Shown here piece after piece: positions 53,785 to 63,107 of a stretch of 64,000 bases of DNA. The stretch comes from Caballeronia glathei (lineage in GTDB: Bacteria; Pseudomonadota; Gammaproteobacteria; Burkholderiales; Burkholderiaceae). The translations under genes and the position numbers were made by a program. Location of the stretch: NCBI RefSeq assembly GCF_000698595.1, contig NZ_JFHC01000003.1, positions 186,001-250,000 of the forward strand. Reading direction: 5' to 3'. The notes beneath the pieces were generated by a model. The model had not been told where the DNA came from, searched no databases, and saw only the letters and a program-made list of their open reading frames with translations. Each line of letters starts with the position of its first letter. Position 1 is the stretch's first letter.

Positions 53785-55677
53785 TCACGCAGCGTCCTGC
53801 AGAGGCGGCAGGCTGCACTGAAACGTCGCGCCGCGCCCGGCATTGTTGGACGCGCGCATGCGCCCTCCATGGGCTTCGATGATCGAGCGGCAGATCGAGA
53901 GGCCGATACCCATTCCGTTGGGCTTCGTGCTGAAGAAGGCATCGAAAAGCCGCTTTGAATTCTCGGGTTCGATTCCGGTGCCGGTATCCTGCACCTCGAC
54001 GACGAGATGGCCGTCGTCGTCCTGGCGCGACTCGATCGTCAGTTCGCGCGGCGCATTGCCGTTGGCGTTCATCGACTGGAGGCCGTTCATCACCAGATTG
54101 ATGATGACCTGCTGAAGCTGAACGCGGTCGCCGAGCAGCGGCGGGAGTCCCGTCGCGAGCTTCAGCCGCAGCGCGACCTGATGGTTGAGCACCTCGCGCT
54201 GCGTGAGGATCACGACATCGTTGATGACATCGCTGAGGTCGAGCGGCATCTTCGCCGGCGTGTCACGCTTGGCGAGCGTGCGGATGCGATGGACGATCTC
54301 GCCCGCGCGCCTGCCTTCACTGATGATGCTGGTCACGCAGCTCTGCACTTCATCCAGTTGCGGCGTCTCGCGGCCGAGCCATCGCAGACATGCTTCGCCG
54401 TTGGTCACGATGGCGGAAAGCGGCTGGCCGACTTCGTGCGCGATGGATGCGCTCAGCTCTCCGAGCGTCGTCACGCGCGTCACGCGCGCGAGTTCCGTCT
54501 GCGCTTCATGCAGCTGTTGCTCCGCCTGCTTGGTTGCGGTCACGTCCATGATCGCGCCCACGAAACGGAGGTCGCCCGATTCGTCAGACGCCGCACGCGC
54601 GACGACATGAAGGTGCTTGGTGGACCCGTCGGGCATCAGCAGCCGGTGCTCGACGTCGAAATCCTGCCGCGTGTCCGTCACGAAGTCGATGAGCCGGCGC
54701 ATCCGCGCCCGGTCGTCCGGATGCACACGCTGAATGATGAGATCGACGGTTGCGTGGACGCCCGGATCGTATTCGAAGATCCGGAAGCTTTCCTCTGACC
54801 AAAAGACTTCGCCGCTCGCAACGTCCCATCCGAAACTGCCGGTGCGGCTCAGCTTTTGCGCCTCGGCGAGCGAGGTCGCCTGGCTTTGCTTGAGCAGCTC
54901 CTCGGCGCGCCTGCGCGCCGTGATGTCATTGCCGCTCTCGAGCGTTGCGTGCGGTTTGCCGTTCGCATCGCGTTGCAGCGACCACCGGCTCGCGACGATC
55001 ACTTCCGTGCCGTCGCGCTTGGTGTGAATCAGCTCGCCGTCCCAGCGGCCCGTACGCACCAGCGTGTCGGTAATGTCCACGAGAGGAAGCGGAAAGCGCG
55101 TGCGCAGGAAGTCGTGGATGTTCTTGCCGACGGCGTCGCGCTTGGTCCAGCCGTACAGCTCTTCGGCGCCGCGGTTCCAGTAGGTGATTTCGCCGATCAT
55201 GTCGCGAACGATCACGGTATCGTGCGTGAGGTCGAGCAGCAGGTCCTGTTCGCTCTGCGCTTCCCCGAGCTTGCGGATATGTCTGACGAGCGCGGTGACG
55301 GCAAGCGATGCGATCAGGAAGGTGATCAAGGCCGGCATGTCGTCCTTGAACTGCATCTGGAACTTGAAGATCGGCTTGATGAAAAAGAAATCGAGGCAGA
55401 AAACGGAGATCAGGGACAGGAGGGCCGAGACGGCGAAGCTGTCCAGCAGCGACACCAGTACGATCACGATCAGATACAGCGATTCGGCGCCCACTGCCTC
55501 GAGCCCGAGTTCAAGGCACAGCCAGGTAACCAGCCCGAGGGCGACGCAGCCGGAGAGAAAAACCAGGGTGACATACCGCAATCGTGCGATACGGTCCTTC
55601 ATGTTTGAGCGCGGCATGCGGCGTGCCGGCGGAACCTTCGGATCGTCGCCATTTGCTTGGCCGAAGAGAGAACTCAT
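53785..55677 (-). CDS. Membrane-bound PAS-domain sensor histidine kinase (orphan)
   Basis: A 630-residue kinase. Four hydrophobic segments within residues 30-140 resemble the KdpD-type DUF4118 region. Two PAS domains follow, first with TVIVRDMIGEITYWNRGAEELYG and second with FGWDVASGEVFWSEESFRIF; each ends in a PAC motif. H414 (SASIAHEVGQPLSAIV) is the phospho-acceptor. The ATPase has NLVMNGLQSM, DTGTGIEPE and GMGIGLSICRSI. It looks like a FixL/DctB-type sensor. No response regulator lies in the window, so it is an orphan here. Confidence 0.9.
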   Translation of the reverse strand: MSSLFGQANGDDPKVPPARRMPRSNMKDRIARLRYVTLVFLSGCVALGLVTWLCLELGLEAVGAESLYLIVIVLVSLLDSFAVSALLSLISVFCLDFFFIKPIFKFQMQFKDDMPALITFLIASLAVTALVRHIRKLGEAQSEQDLLLDLTHDTVIVRDMIGEITYWNRGAEELYGWTKRDAVGKNIHDFLRTRFPLPLVDITDTLVRTGRWDGELIHTKRDGTEVIVASRWSLQRDANGKPHATLESGNDITARRRAEELLKQSQATSLAEAQKLSRTGSFGWDVASGEVFWSEESFRIFEYDPGVHATVDLIIQRVHPDDRARMRRLIDFVTDTRQDFDVEHRLLMPDGSTKHLHVVARAASDESGDLRFVGAIMDVTATKQAEQQLHEAQTELARVTRVTTLGELSASIAHEVGQPLSAIVTNGEACLRWLGRETPQLDEVQSCVTSIISEGRRAGEIVHRIRTLAKRDTPAKMPLDLSDVINDVVILTQREVLNHQVALRLKLATGLPPLLGDRVQLQQVIINLVMNGLQSMNANGNAPRELTIESRQDDDGHLVVEVQDTGTGIEPENSKRLFDAFFSTKPNGMGIGLSICRSIIEAHGGRMRASNNAGRGATFQCSLPPLQDAA

Positions 55678-56306
55678 GATGTTTCGAACGATTGCGGTGG
55701 CTGAATAATTCGGATCTCCGTGTGCTTCGGTTCCGAGGGGGCAGGGGCTGTCTTGCTGACATGTTACTTTACCGCGCTCCTGCGGGACGCCGGATTCGCT
55801 GAGGCATGCAAGCGGTGACTACTCGCGCATAGTCTACGTGATCATTTTGTTTTCGGCAGAACGGCCGGCGCGGGATGGCGTGGAGAGCGAAGCATGATGC
55901 GGCATTGCACGAAAGCGTGCGGCTCCCGTTGCCCGGCTCGTGCGGCGTGATGTTCCGCGGCACGGCGGGCGACCCCACGGCCATAGCATATAGCCGACGG
56001 GCGCAATTGATAGTTAGTGTTTTTGATGATCAGGCCAATGGCCGTTTTATACATCGGCCTGACGGCGCGAGCCGCACGGACGTGCCACTTCGGGGTGGCG
56101 CAGGAAAGCGGGCGCACCCGGTCTTTCGTGAGAAAACGAACGGGTGTCCGCAACATTGGCTGTCGCCCGGGCCGGTCCCGGCTTCACAATGCGTCCGCGG
56201 GTTATGATCGCGGCGATGCGTCGGCGCCGGCGAGATGGATCGCACGGACTGTCAGCGCCGCATGCGCCCCGTTGCGCTTCACCCCTTTCTCCTGCCGCCT
56301 GCAACC
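55678..56306. other. Long intergenic region
   Basis: 629 bp without a convincing gene between the kinase start and the small Cys-rich gene. Parts around 55985-56060 are AT-richer. An interrupted repeat TCAGGCC/GGCCTGA brackets 56030-56060. I see no RNA gene. Confidence 0.4.
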
Positions 56307-56714
56307 ATGAGCATCGTCCCTCGCCTCGACCACACGACACTTGCCGCACACGCATCCCGCTCTCAGGCAGTGACCGAAACGTGCGCATGCACGGCCACCG
56401 AGCAAGCCGACGGATGGCAAAGCCAGCCGCTCTCGCTGCCCGAAGCACAACTGCGTGAAATAGGCACGCTGATCGAAGCGCACGACGAGGAGGCGACTTT
56501 CAGCGAATACCATCCCGGCGGCACGCGATACTGGTCCCCCGATGCGCCGATCGCACCGCGCTACTTTCCCTACAACCGCTGCACCGTCTGGGAATGCACC
56601 GTCTGCACGCGCTGCTTCCTGCGCTATACGGAGGGCGGTGGCTATTTCGTCGATCGCCGGATTCGCGCGCTGAATGCGTCGCTGCTCTTGGATGCGCCGC
56701 TGCTGGACGACTGA
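56307..56714 (+). CDS. Hypothetical protein with clustered cysteines
   Basis: A 135-residue protein. The middle contains DEEATFSEYHPGGTRYWSPD and a cysteine cluster NRCTVWECTVCTRCFLRY that could bind zinc or an iron centre. I do not recognise the family. The start is at 56307 (MSIVPRLDH). The last 73 bp overlap the 3-prime end of the convergent LysR gene. Confidence 0.65.
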   Translation: MSIVPRLDHTTLAAHASRSQAVTETCACTATEQADGWQSQPLSLPEAQLREIGTLIEAHDEEATFSEYHPGGTRYWSPDAPIAPRYFPYNRCTVWECTVCTRCFLRYTEGGGYFVDRRIRALNASLLLDAPLLDD

Positions 56715-57670
56715 TCGCCGGGTTGCTGGCGCGAGCCTGTATTGCGAGAGCGGGGCGACGCGGCCTGTGCGGTGCCGCCGCTGTCGCCGAAGATATCCGC
56801 AACCCAGCCGACGAAGCACTGCACCGCCGCCGAGGTCTGCCGGCTATAGGGATACACGATCGATACGGGCATCGGCTTCGTGCGCTGATGCGCGAGCACT
56901 TCCTTGAGCCGCCCGGTCGCGAGATAGGGCTTCACGATCAGCTCGGACAGCTGCACCATGCCCAGTCCTTCGAGCGCGCAGTGAATGTAGGCTTCGGTCT
57001 CGTTGACGGAAAAGCGGCTCGCCATCGGCACGCAGACCGCCTCGCCGTCGACGTTGAACCGCCAGTCGAGCGGGCGGCCCGTCGTGCCTGACAGATAGTT
57101 CACCGCGAGATGAGCGGAGAGATCCTGCACGGAGCGCGGCTCGCCATGCGTCTTCAGATAGAGCGGAGAGGCGCACGTGATCCATTGCAGCAAGCCGATG
57201 CGGCGGGCGACGAGCGCCGAATCCGACAGTTCGCCCGAGCGGATCGCGCAGTCGATGCCGTCGTAGATGAGATCGGCGGGACGGTCGCTCAGGCCCAGGA
57301 TCAGTTCGATATCGGGGTACTGCCGCTCGAATTCGGTCAGCCGCGGCACGAGCACCGCGCGCGCGAGTGCGCCGGGCATGTCCACGCGCACGCGCCCCTT
57401 CGGCGCCGCGGCGCTCGATGCGATCTCCCCTTCCGTTGCCGCGATGTCGGCGAGGATCGAGCGGCAGCGCTCGTAGTAGAGCGCCCCCGGCTCGGTGAGA
57501 TTGAGGCTGCGCGTGCTGCGGCGCAGGAGCGGCGTGCCGAGATGGGCCTCGAGCTGCTTGAGCGTGGTCGTCACCGACGATCGCGGCACGCCGAGCGATT
57601 CCGCCGCCCGCGTGAAGCTGCGCGTTTCCACGATGCGTACGAAGGTCGCCATCGCCTGCAACTTGTTCAT
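56642..57670 (-). CDS. LysR-family regulator with extended C-terminal tail
   Basis: A 342-residue LTTR: MNKLQAMATFVRIVETRSFTR opening, helix-turn-helix PRSSVTTTLKQLEAHLG. After the normal end of the effector domain (about residue 300) it has a Ser/Gln/Arg-rich low-complexity tail of about 40 residues. This tail is what overlaps the convergent gene by 73 bp. It is divergent from the NmrA-like gene at 58068, its probable target. Confidence 0.87.
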   Translation of the reverse strand: MNKLQAMATFVRIVETRSFTRAAESLGVPRSSVTTTLKQLEAHLGTPLLRRSTRSLNLTEPGALYYERCRSILADIAATEGEIASSAAAPKGRVRVDMPGALARAVLVPRLTEFERQYPDIELILGLSDRPADLIYDGIDCAIRSGELSDSALVARRIGLLQWITCASPLYLKTHGEPRSVQDLSAHLAVNYLSGTTGRPLDWRFNVDGEAVCVPMASRFSVNETEAYIHCALEGLGMVQLSELIVKPYLATGRLKEVLAHQRTKPMPVSIVYPYSRQTSAAVQCFVGWVADIFGDSGGTAQAASPRSRNTGSRQQPGDQSSSSGASKSSDAFSARIRRSTK

Positions 57671-58067
57671 GGTGATTTTTTCGGGAAGTGCGTGTTGGCG
57701 CGTTTGGGGGAAGCGTCGTGCATGAAGGCGCCGGTCACGGAAAAAGCGGCCCTGGTCCAGCCGGAATATAGCGCAGGCGCGAATCGCATGAACCGGCGGC
57801 CTGCTCCGGAACATGCCCTGCGGACCGCACGCATCGTTCGATCCGTGCGCGCACCATGTTCCGCCACGCCGAACAATGCCGCGCGTGCCGTGAACTAAGC
57901 TTTGATCCGTCCGGGCGAGGTGTCGTGGCGTTCAACGCCGCGCTGCCCTGCAAGCGGCGCCGGCAATGCGTCCGGCATCACCCGTCTTTCCTGTGACATG
58001 CAAACACGCACTGCCGGCAAACCGCCCGCTTCCCTCGTTCACCCTATCGTTCAGAAAGGTCACACCC
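57671..58067. other. Divergent intergenic region
   Basis: 397 bp between the LysR and NmrA-like genes. No gene is seen. It should hold both promoters; no clear operator stands out by eye. Confidence 0.4.
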
Positions 58068-58985
58068 ATGTCGCACAGCAACTCGATTCTCGTTCTCGGC
58101 GCCGGCGAACTCGGCATGTCCGTCCTGCGCAATCTGGCCAAACGCGCGCCTTCGTCCGGCCTTGCCGTCACGGTTCTCCTTCGTCCATCGACGATTCATT
58201 CCGCCGATCCGGACAAGCAGAAGGATATCGCCGAACTGCGCTCGCTCGGCGTCGATCTCCTTGCGGGGGATCTCGTGGCGGAATCGGCGGCCGGCCTCGC
58301 CGCGCGCTTTGCCCGCTTCGACACCGTGATCAGCTGTACGGGCTTCGTCGCCGGAACGGGCGTGCAGTTGAAGCTCGCGCAAGCCGTGCTCGATGCCGGC
58401 GTGAAGCGCTATTTTCCGTGGCAGTTCGGTGTCGACTATGACGTGATCGGCAAAGGCAGCGCGCAGGACCTGTTCGATGAACAGCTCGACGTGCGCAATC
58501 TCCTGCGCGGGCAGGACCGGACCGAATGGGTCATCGTGTCGACGGGCATGTTCACGAGCTTTCTCTTCGAGCCTTCCTTCGGCGTGGTGGACCTCGCGCG
58601 CAACACGGTGCACGCGCTCGGCGCGTGGGACAACGCCGTGACCGTGACGACGGCCGAAGACATCGGCGCGCTTACCGCGCAGATCCTGCTCGCCGAGCCG
58701 CGCATCGTCAACGAGGTGGTGTACACCGCAGGCGATACGCTCACCTACGAGCGTCTTGCGGACACGGTGGATGCCGTGCTCGGCCGCAAGGTCAGCCGGG
58801 TGGAATGGCGCATGCCCACGCTGGAAGAAGAATTAAGCGAGGAGCCCGGCGATCCGATCAGGAAGTACAGGGTGGTGTTCGGCGCGGGCCGGGGTGTCGC
58901 GTGGGAGCAGGACAAGACCTTCAACGCACGTCGCGGTCTCGACGTCGCCGGGGTTGAAGACTGGATGCGCCAGCATCTTCTTTGA
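58068..58985 (+). CDS. NmrA-like/isoflavone-reductase-type NAD(P)-binding protein
   Basis: A 305-residue atypical SDR. The cofactor motif is ILVLGAGELGMSVLRNLAKR, then TVLLRPS where Arg suggests NADP, DTVISCTGF, and KRYFPWQFGVDYDVIG, as in plant isoflavone/pinoresinol reductase-like proteins. AAAGG precedes the ATG. Members are either reductases of aromatic compounds or redox sensors. It is divergent from the LysR gene at 56642-57670. Confidence 0.85.
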   Translation: MSHSNSILVLGAGELGMSVLRNLAKRAPSSGLAVTVLLRPSTIHSADPDKQKDIAELRSLGVDLLAGDLVAESAAGLAARFARFDTVISCTGFVAGTGVQLKLAQAVLDAGVKRYFPWQFGVDYDVIGKGSAQDLFDEQLDVRNLLRGQDRTEWVIVSTGMFTSFLFEPSFGVVDLARNTVHALGAWDNAVTVTTAEDIGALTAQILLAEPRIVNEVVYTAGDTLTYERLADTVDAVLGRKVSRVEWRMPTLEEELSEEPGDPIRKYRVVFGAGRGVAWEQDKTFNARRGLDVAGVEDWMRQHLL

Positions 58986-59026
58986 ATGCAGGCGCATTCG
59001 TTGCGTTCATGGCGCCACGTTTGCGA

Positions 59027-60091
59027 TCACAGCGATTTCGACGTGACGTCCAGTTCCTCGAACCGCTTCCATTTGTATACGGCCACGGAAAGCAGCCAGC
59101 TCACGACGAACACGCCGACCACCAGATAGCCGATCGTGCCGAAGTTGTCGTTGAGCTTGCCCATCGCGTCCCAGAAGGCGCCGCTCAGATGCAGCTTCTC
59201 CGCAAGCAGGCCGAGGCCCTCGATGCTCGCGATCAGGAGCGCGACGACCACCGAAACCGACGTGATGATGATGTTGTAGTAGAGCTTGCGCACCGGCTTC
59301 ACGAAGGCCCAGCCATACGCGCCGAGCATGAGGATGCTGTCCGTTGTGTCGATCAGCGTCATGCCGGCCGTGAAGAGCACGGGAAAGACGAGTATCGACC
59401 AGATCGGCAGGCCCTGCGTCGCGCTCGCCGCGGACAGTCCGAGCAATGCGACCTCCGTTGCGGTGTCGAAGCCGAGGCCGAACAGGAAGCCGAGAAAGTA
59501 CATGTGCCAGCTTTTCGTCACGAGCCGAAAGAGCGGCCTGAAGATGCGCGCAAGAAAGCCGCGGTCGGCGAGCAGCATGTCGAAGTCTTCCTCGACGTAG
59601 GGTTCGCCTCGCCGCACGCGGCCGAAGGCGCGCAGCACGGAACGCAGGATCACGAGATTCATCACCGCGATGGCGAACAGAAAGAACGTCGACACGAGCG
59701 TGCCGATCAGTCCGCCGATTTCCCGAAAGCCGTCGAGCCGTGCCTGCAGCGCCATCGACGCGGCGGCGATACCGGCCGAGGCGAGCACGACGATCGTCGA
59801 ATGGCCGAGCGAGAACATGAGGCCGACCGTGACGGGCCGCTTGCCCACCTGCATCAGCTTGCGGGTCACGTTGTCGATCGCGGCGATGTGGTCGGCGTCC
59901 ACGGCGTGCCGAAGCCCGAACGAGTAGGCCAGCAGGCTCGTTCCCATCAGCAGCGGATAGTCGTGAAAGGCGGCGAAGGCCCACACCCATGCGCCGACGT
60001 TGAACGCGATCAGAAGCGCATAAAGGACGGCGATCTTTCGACGCAGGCCGCCGCGCTGGCCGCTCAACAACGTGTTTACAAGGACATTCAT
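59027..60091 (-). CDS. Nickel/cobalt permease, HoxN/NixA (NiCoT) family
   Basis: A 354-residue high-affinity nickel/cobalt uptake protein with about eight membrane segments. The signature RHAVDADHIAAIDN holds the HX4DH metal site (H62, D67, H68); GLMFSLGHSTIVV is the second signature and a large charged loop follows. Nickel would feed urease or hydrogenase. It is divergent from nikR across 107 bp, the usual arrangement for repression by nickel. Confidence 0.9.
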   Translation of the reverse strand: MNVLVNTLLSGQRGGLRRKIAVLYALLIAFNVGAWVWAFAAFHDYPLLMGTSLLAYSFGLRHAVDADHIAAIDNVTRKLMQVGKRPVTVGLMFSLGHSTIVVLASAGIAAASMALQARLDGFREIGGLIGTLVSTFFLFAIAVMNLVILRSVLRAFGRVRRGEPYVEEDFDMLLADRGFLARIFRPLFRLVTKSWHMYFLGFLFGLGFDTATEVALLGLSAASATQGLPIWSILVFPVLFTAGMTLIDTTDSILMLGAYGWAFVKPVRKLYYNIIITSVSVVVALLIASIEGLGLLAEKLHLSGAFWDAMGKLNDNFGTIGYLVVGVFVVSWLLSVAVYKWKRFEELDVTSKSL

Positions 60092-60123
60092 CGATTTTCC
60101 CGGTTGCTCTCAGCCGCATAATA

Positions 60124-60138
60124 CTTTTTTCAAAAAAG
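60124..60138. promoter_or_regulatory. Short palindrome in the nickel permease/nikR promoter region
   Basis: CTTTTTT-C-AAAAAAG is a perfect palindrome, with ATCATACTG next to it that resembles half of the E. coli NikR site TCATAC. A full GTATGA-N16-TCATAC operator is not seen. This is a candidate NikR site only. Confidence 0.35.
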
Positions 60139-60198
60139 ATCATACTGAAAATCGTCCGGTTACGATGGGGCCGGTCGGCGAGGCAATCAGGAGGCCCT

Positions 60199-60657
60199 AT
60201 GCAGAGAATCACGATCACGATCGACGACGAGTTGCTCGCCGTCGTCGACTCATTGATGGAACAGCGCGGCTATTCGAGCCGTTCCGAGGCGTTGCGCGAC
60301 ATCGTCCGCGAGAGCCGCGCGCGCGAGCAAGGCGGCGATTCGGGCCGGCAGTGCGTGGCGACGCTCACCTATGTCTACGACCACGCGACGCGCGATCTCG
60401 CCCGGCGCATCACGCAGGCGCATCACGACCGGCACGATCTGGCGGTGGCGAGCATGAGGGTCCATCTGGATCACGAGAGCCTGCTGGAGTCGTCGGTGCT
60501 GCGCGGCCGCGCGAACGACGTGACCGCGTTCGCCAACAGCCTCGTCAGCCAGCGCGGCGTGCGGTATGCGCATCTGCACACGATCCCGGTGACGATCGAG
60601 CGCGCCCGGCATCATCACGGCGACGACTCGGCGCAGCACGAGCATCTGCATGTCTGA
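60199..60657 (+). CDS. nikR: NikR-type ribbon-helix-helix regulator with altered nickel site
   Basis: A 152-residue NikR. The DNA-binding RHH domain is MQRITITIDDELLAVVDSLM with GYSSRSEALRDIVRE. The ACT-like metal domain keeps H76 and H89 but has Arg at 87 and Leu at 95 (SMRVHLDHESLLES), where E. coli NikR has His87 and Cys95. Numbering matches E. coli without gaps by eye. Two of four planar nickel ligands are therefore missing. A His-rich tail (HHHGDDSAQHEHLH) might bind metal instead. Control of the divergent permease is likely; the metal response is uncertain. Confidence 0.88.
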   Translation: MQRITITIDDELLAVVDSLMEQRGYSSRSEALRDIVRESRAREQGGDSGRQCVATLTYVYDHATRDLARRITQAHHDRHDLAVASMRVHLDHESLLESSVLRGRANDVTAFANSLVSQRGVRYAHLHTIPVTIERARHHHGDDSAQHEHLHV

Positions 60658-61202
60658 TGCGAAGCGGCACGCCGGCGAGTAAGGCGCGTCGCATTTCCTG
60701 CAGCATGCAATGAGCGCTCGTCAGTTCGTATGCGTCTCATGCCGATGGGCCTTCCGCTTCAAATACGCCGGCTACACGGCGACGGTGCCGCTCGCGGAGA
60801 TCCCGCTGACGCCTGGCCGCGTTCCCGCGCCCGGCGACTTCTGCGGCGAGAGCGTGCGCTCCTGAACCGGTGCGGCCCGTGCGCCGCATCGCGTGTCCCC
60901 TGATCCGGCAGATCCCCACGTGTCCCGAATCCCGAGGCGCATCCGTCGACGGAACAAGCGATTCATCGCGAGTCGCCGAGACGTCCGCGCGCCAGGCCGT
61001 GCGTCGCGCCATGCGCTTTCGAGCAAGATTTCGGGCGCCGTGGATCAAGTCCCTCTAATTTGGCGTTCGTACGATCTGTTCCGTTCCCCTCGGACGCAGC
61101 GTGCACCGCAGCCGTGCACGAAGGATCTGCGGTGCGTCCGTTATGCCGTGCATCAGCCGTTCCCACGCGCTTTCCATGAATGCCACCTGGAGCTTCATCG
61201 AG
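60658..61202. other. Intergenic region before the ABC importer
   Basis: 545 bp without a firm gene. A 51-codon frame (60710-60865) with a CVSC pair, FKYAGYTATVPL and a later Cys could encode a small metal-binding protein but has no good ribosome-binding site. The rest should hold the importer promoter. I looked for a thiamine riboswitch and did not see one. Confidence 0.4.
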
Positions 61203-62252
61203 ATGAATTCCCCGACGCTTTCGACCTTCCCGCTGCGCGGTCTCGCACGTGCCGTCGCCGCCACGCTTGCGGCATGCGCATTCGGCTTCGTCCAGCCGGC
61301 AACGGCTGCGCCGTTGCAGCCCGTCGAGTTTTCCGAAGCCGTTCACAACCTCGGCTACATCGATCTGTACGTGGCGCAGCACGCGAAGCTCTTCGAGAAG
61401 CATGGTCTGTCCGTGCATGTGACGGCGGCCGGCGGAGACACGCAGGCGTTCGCCGCCGTGCTCGGCAAGACGGCGCAGTTCGCGGTTGGCGATCCGACGA
61501 TGGTCGAGATGTCGCGCGAGCGTGGCGGACCCGGCATGGTCGTCGGAACGCTGGTGCAGCGCGCGCATTACTTCGGCGTGTCGAAGACGGTGGCGGCGCC
61601 CGTCACCGACCCATCGCAGTTCAAGGGGCTGACCTTCGTCACGTCGCCTGACCCGAACACCAACTACAGCGTGACGAAGAAGCTGCTGCAGGACCACGGC
61701 CTGAAGCTCGGCACCGATGCGAAGATCATCGAGGTCAATCCCGGCACGGAAATCGGCGCAATGCTCGCGGGCCGCGCCGACATCGCGGTCGCGTATCAGC
61801 CGAACGTCGCGGCGGCCGTCGCGCAAGGGGCGAAGGTGGTGTTCGACTTCTCGAGCTATATCGGCCCCTTCTGCAACACCGGGATCATGGTGTTGCCGGA
61901 CTATGCGAAGGCGCACCCCGATGTCGTGCAGGCACTCGTCAGCGCACTGGAGGAAGCCGCGCGCCTCACCTACGCCAAGCCCGACTATGCCAAGCAGGTG
62001 GCGCGCGCCGAGTTCCCCGACGTGCCCGCGGACGTGGTGGATCGCGCGATCGACATGGAACTGCAGTACAAGATTCCGGCGCAGACGATTCCCGTCGAGG
62101 CGAAGCAGTGGGACAACCTGATGGCGATGCAGAAGTATCTCGGCAACATCAAGGGATCGCTCACGTTCAACGATGTCATCGACAACAGCTTCTCGTCGAA
62201 AGCCGCGAAAACCGCGGCCGCGGGAGCAGGCGTCGCAGTAGCGGCCAAATGA
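61203..62252 (+). CDS. NitT/TauT-family ABC substrate-binding protein
   Basis: A 349-residue periplasmic protein. The signal (RGLARAVAATLAACAFGF, cleaved near ATAAPLQ) is followed by HNLGYIDLYVAQHAKLFEKHG, TAQFAVGDPTMVEMSRERGG and TSPDPNTNYSVTKKLLQDHGL, the pattern of NMT1/SsuA/TauA-like proteins. The ATG at 61203 is preferred, with TGGAG 9-10 bp upstream; ATG 61176 is possible. Its stop overlaps the ATPase start (ATGA). The ligand is not clear; candidates are nitrate, sulfonate or pyrimidine precursors. Confidence 0.87.
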   Translation: MNSPTLSTFPLRGLARAVAATLAACAFGFVQPATAAPLQPVEFSEAVHNLGYIDLYVAQHAKLFEKHGLSVHVTAAGGDTQAFAAVLGKTAQFAVGDPTMVEMSRERGGPGMVVGTLVQRAHYFGVSKTVAAPVTDPSQFKGLTFVTSPDPNTNYSVTKKLLQDHGLKLGTDAKIIEVNPGTEIGAMLAGRADIAVAYQPNVAAAVAQGAKVVFDFSSYIGPFCNTGIMVLPDYAKAHPDVVQALVSALEEAARLTYAKPDYAKQVARAEFPDVPADVVDRAIDMELQYKIPAQTIPVEAKQWDNLMAMQKYLGNIKGSLTFNDVIDNSFSSKAAKTAAAGAGVAVAAK

Positions 62253-63094
62253 GCATCGCCGGAACGACCGCAGCGGCGGCGGCGCGGGCGCAGACGCCGA
62301 GCCCCGAGGCGCATGCGCCGCTCGCCGCGCGCGGCGTCGGCAAAGCGTACGGCGCGGACGACGGCGACGGCGAACTCAATCAGGTCATCGAGGACATCTC
62401 CTTCACGCTGCGTGCGGGCGAGATCGTGAGCCTGGTCGGTCCGTCCGGCTGCGGCAAGACGACCCTGCTGAACCTGATGAGCGGTCTCGTGCGGCCGACG
62501 CGCGGGGCGGTGTTCTGGCACGGCCGCCCGCTTCTGGACGTGCCCAAGGGCATCGGCTACATGCTCCAGAAGGACATGCTGATGGCATGGCGCACCGCGC
62601 TCGGCAACGTGACCCTTGGGCTGGAACTGGCCGGCATGCCGCGCGCGCGTCGCGAGAAGAAGGCGCACACGATGCTCGCGAAGGTCGGGCTCGGGCCGTT
62701 CTACGACTATTACCCCTCCGCGCTGTCGGGCGGCATGCGCCAGCGCGTGGCGCTTGCCCGTACGCTCGTGACCGACCCCGAAGTGATCCTGCTCGACGAA
62801 CCGTTCGCCGCACTCGACTTTCAGACGAAGGTGGTGCTGGAAAGCGACATGGCGCGCCTCGTCAGGAGCGAGGGGCGCTCCGTGCTGCTGATCACGCATG
62901 ACGTGGAAGAGGCGGTGTCGCTGTCGGACCGGGTGATCGTGCTCACGCATCGTCCGTCGCGCATCAAGGCTATTCACGACATCCGTCTCGCAGGCGATCG
63001 CAACGACATGATGGCCGCCCGCGATGCCGCGGGCTTTACCGCTCACGTGCGCGAGATCTGGTCGCAACTCGACGTGCGCATGGGCGAGCGCTGA
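62249..63094 (+). CDS. NitT/TauT-family ABC transporter ATPase
   Basis: A 281-residue ATPase: Walker A GPSGCGKTT, Q-loop LQKDML, signature LSGGMRQR, Walker B VILLDEP, D-loop AALD and switch His in LITHDVEEA. All are intact, so it should drive uptake. A 35-residue Ala/Pro-rich lead precedes the domain. It overlaps the binding-protein stop by four bases and the permease follows 13 bp later. Confidence 0.92.
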   Translation: MSIAGTTAAAAARAQTPSPEAHAPLAARGVGKAYGADDGDGELNQVIEDISFTLRAGEIVSLVGPSGCGKTTLLNLMSGLVRPTRGAVFWHGRPLLDVPKGIGYMLQKDMLMAWRTALGNVTLGLELAGMPRARREKKAHTMLAKVGLGPFYDYYPSALSGGMRQRVALARTLVTDPEVILLDEPFAALDFQTKVVLESDMARLVRSEGRSVLLITHDVEEAVSLSDRVIVLTHRPSRIKAIHDIRLAGDRNDMMAARDAAGFTAHVREIWSQLDVRMGER

Positions 63095-63107
63095 CAAGGA
63101 GTCACAC

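Noticed and set aside
60658-61202. Thiamine (TPP) riboswitch before the NMT1-like importer
   Set aside because: The conserved CTGAGA and ACCTGATC cores of the THI element are not present.
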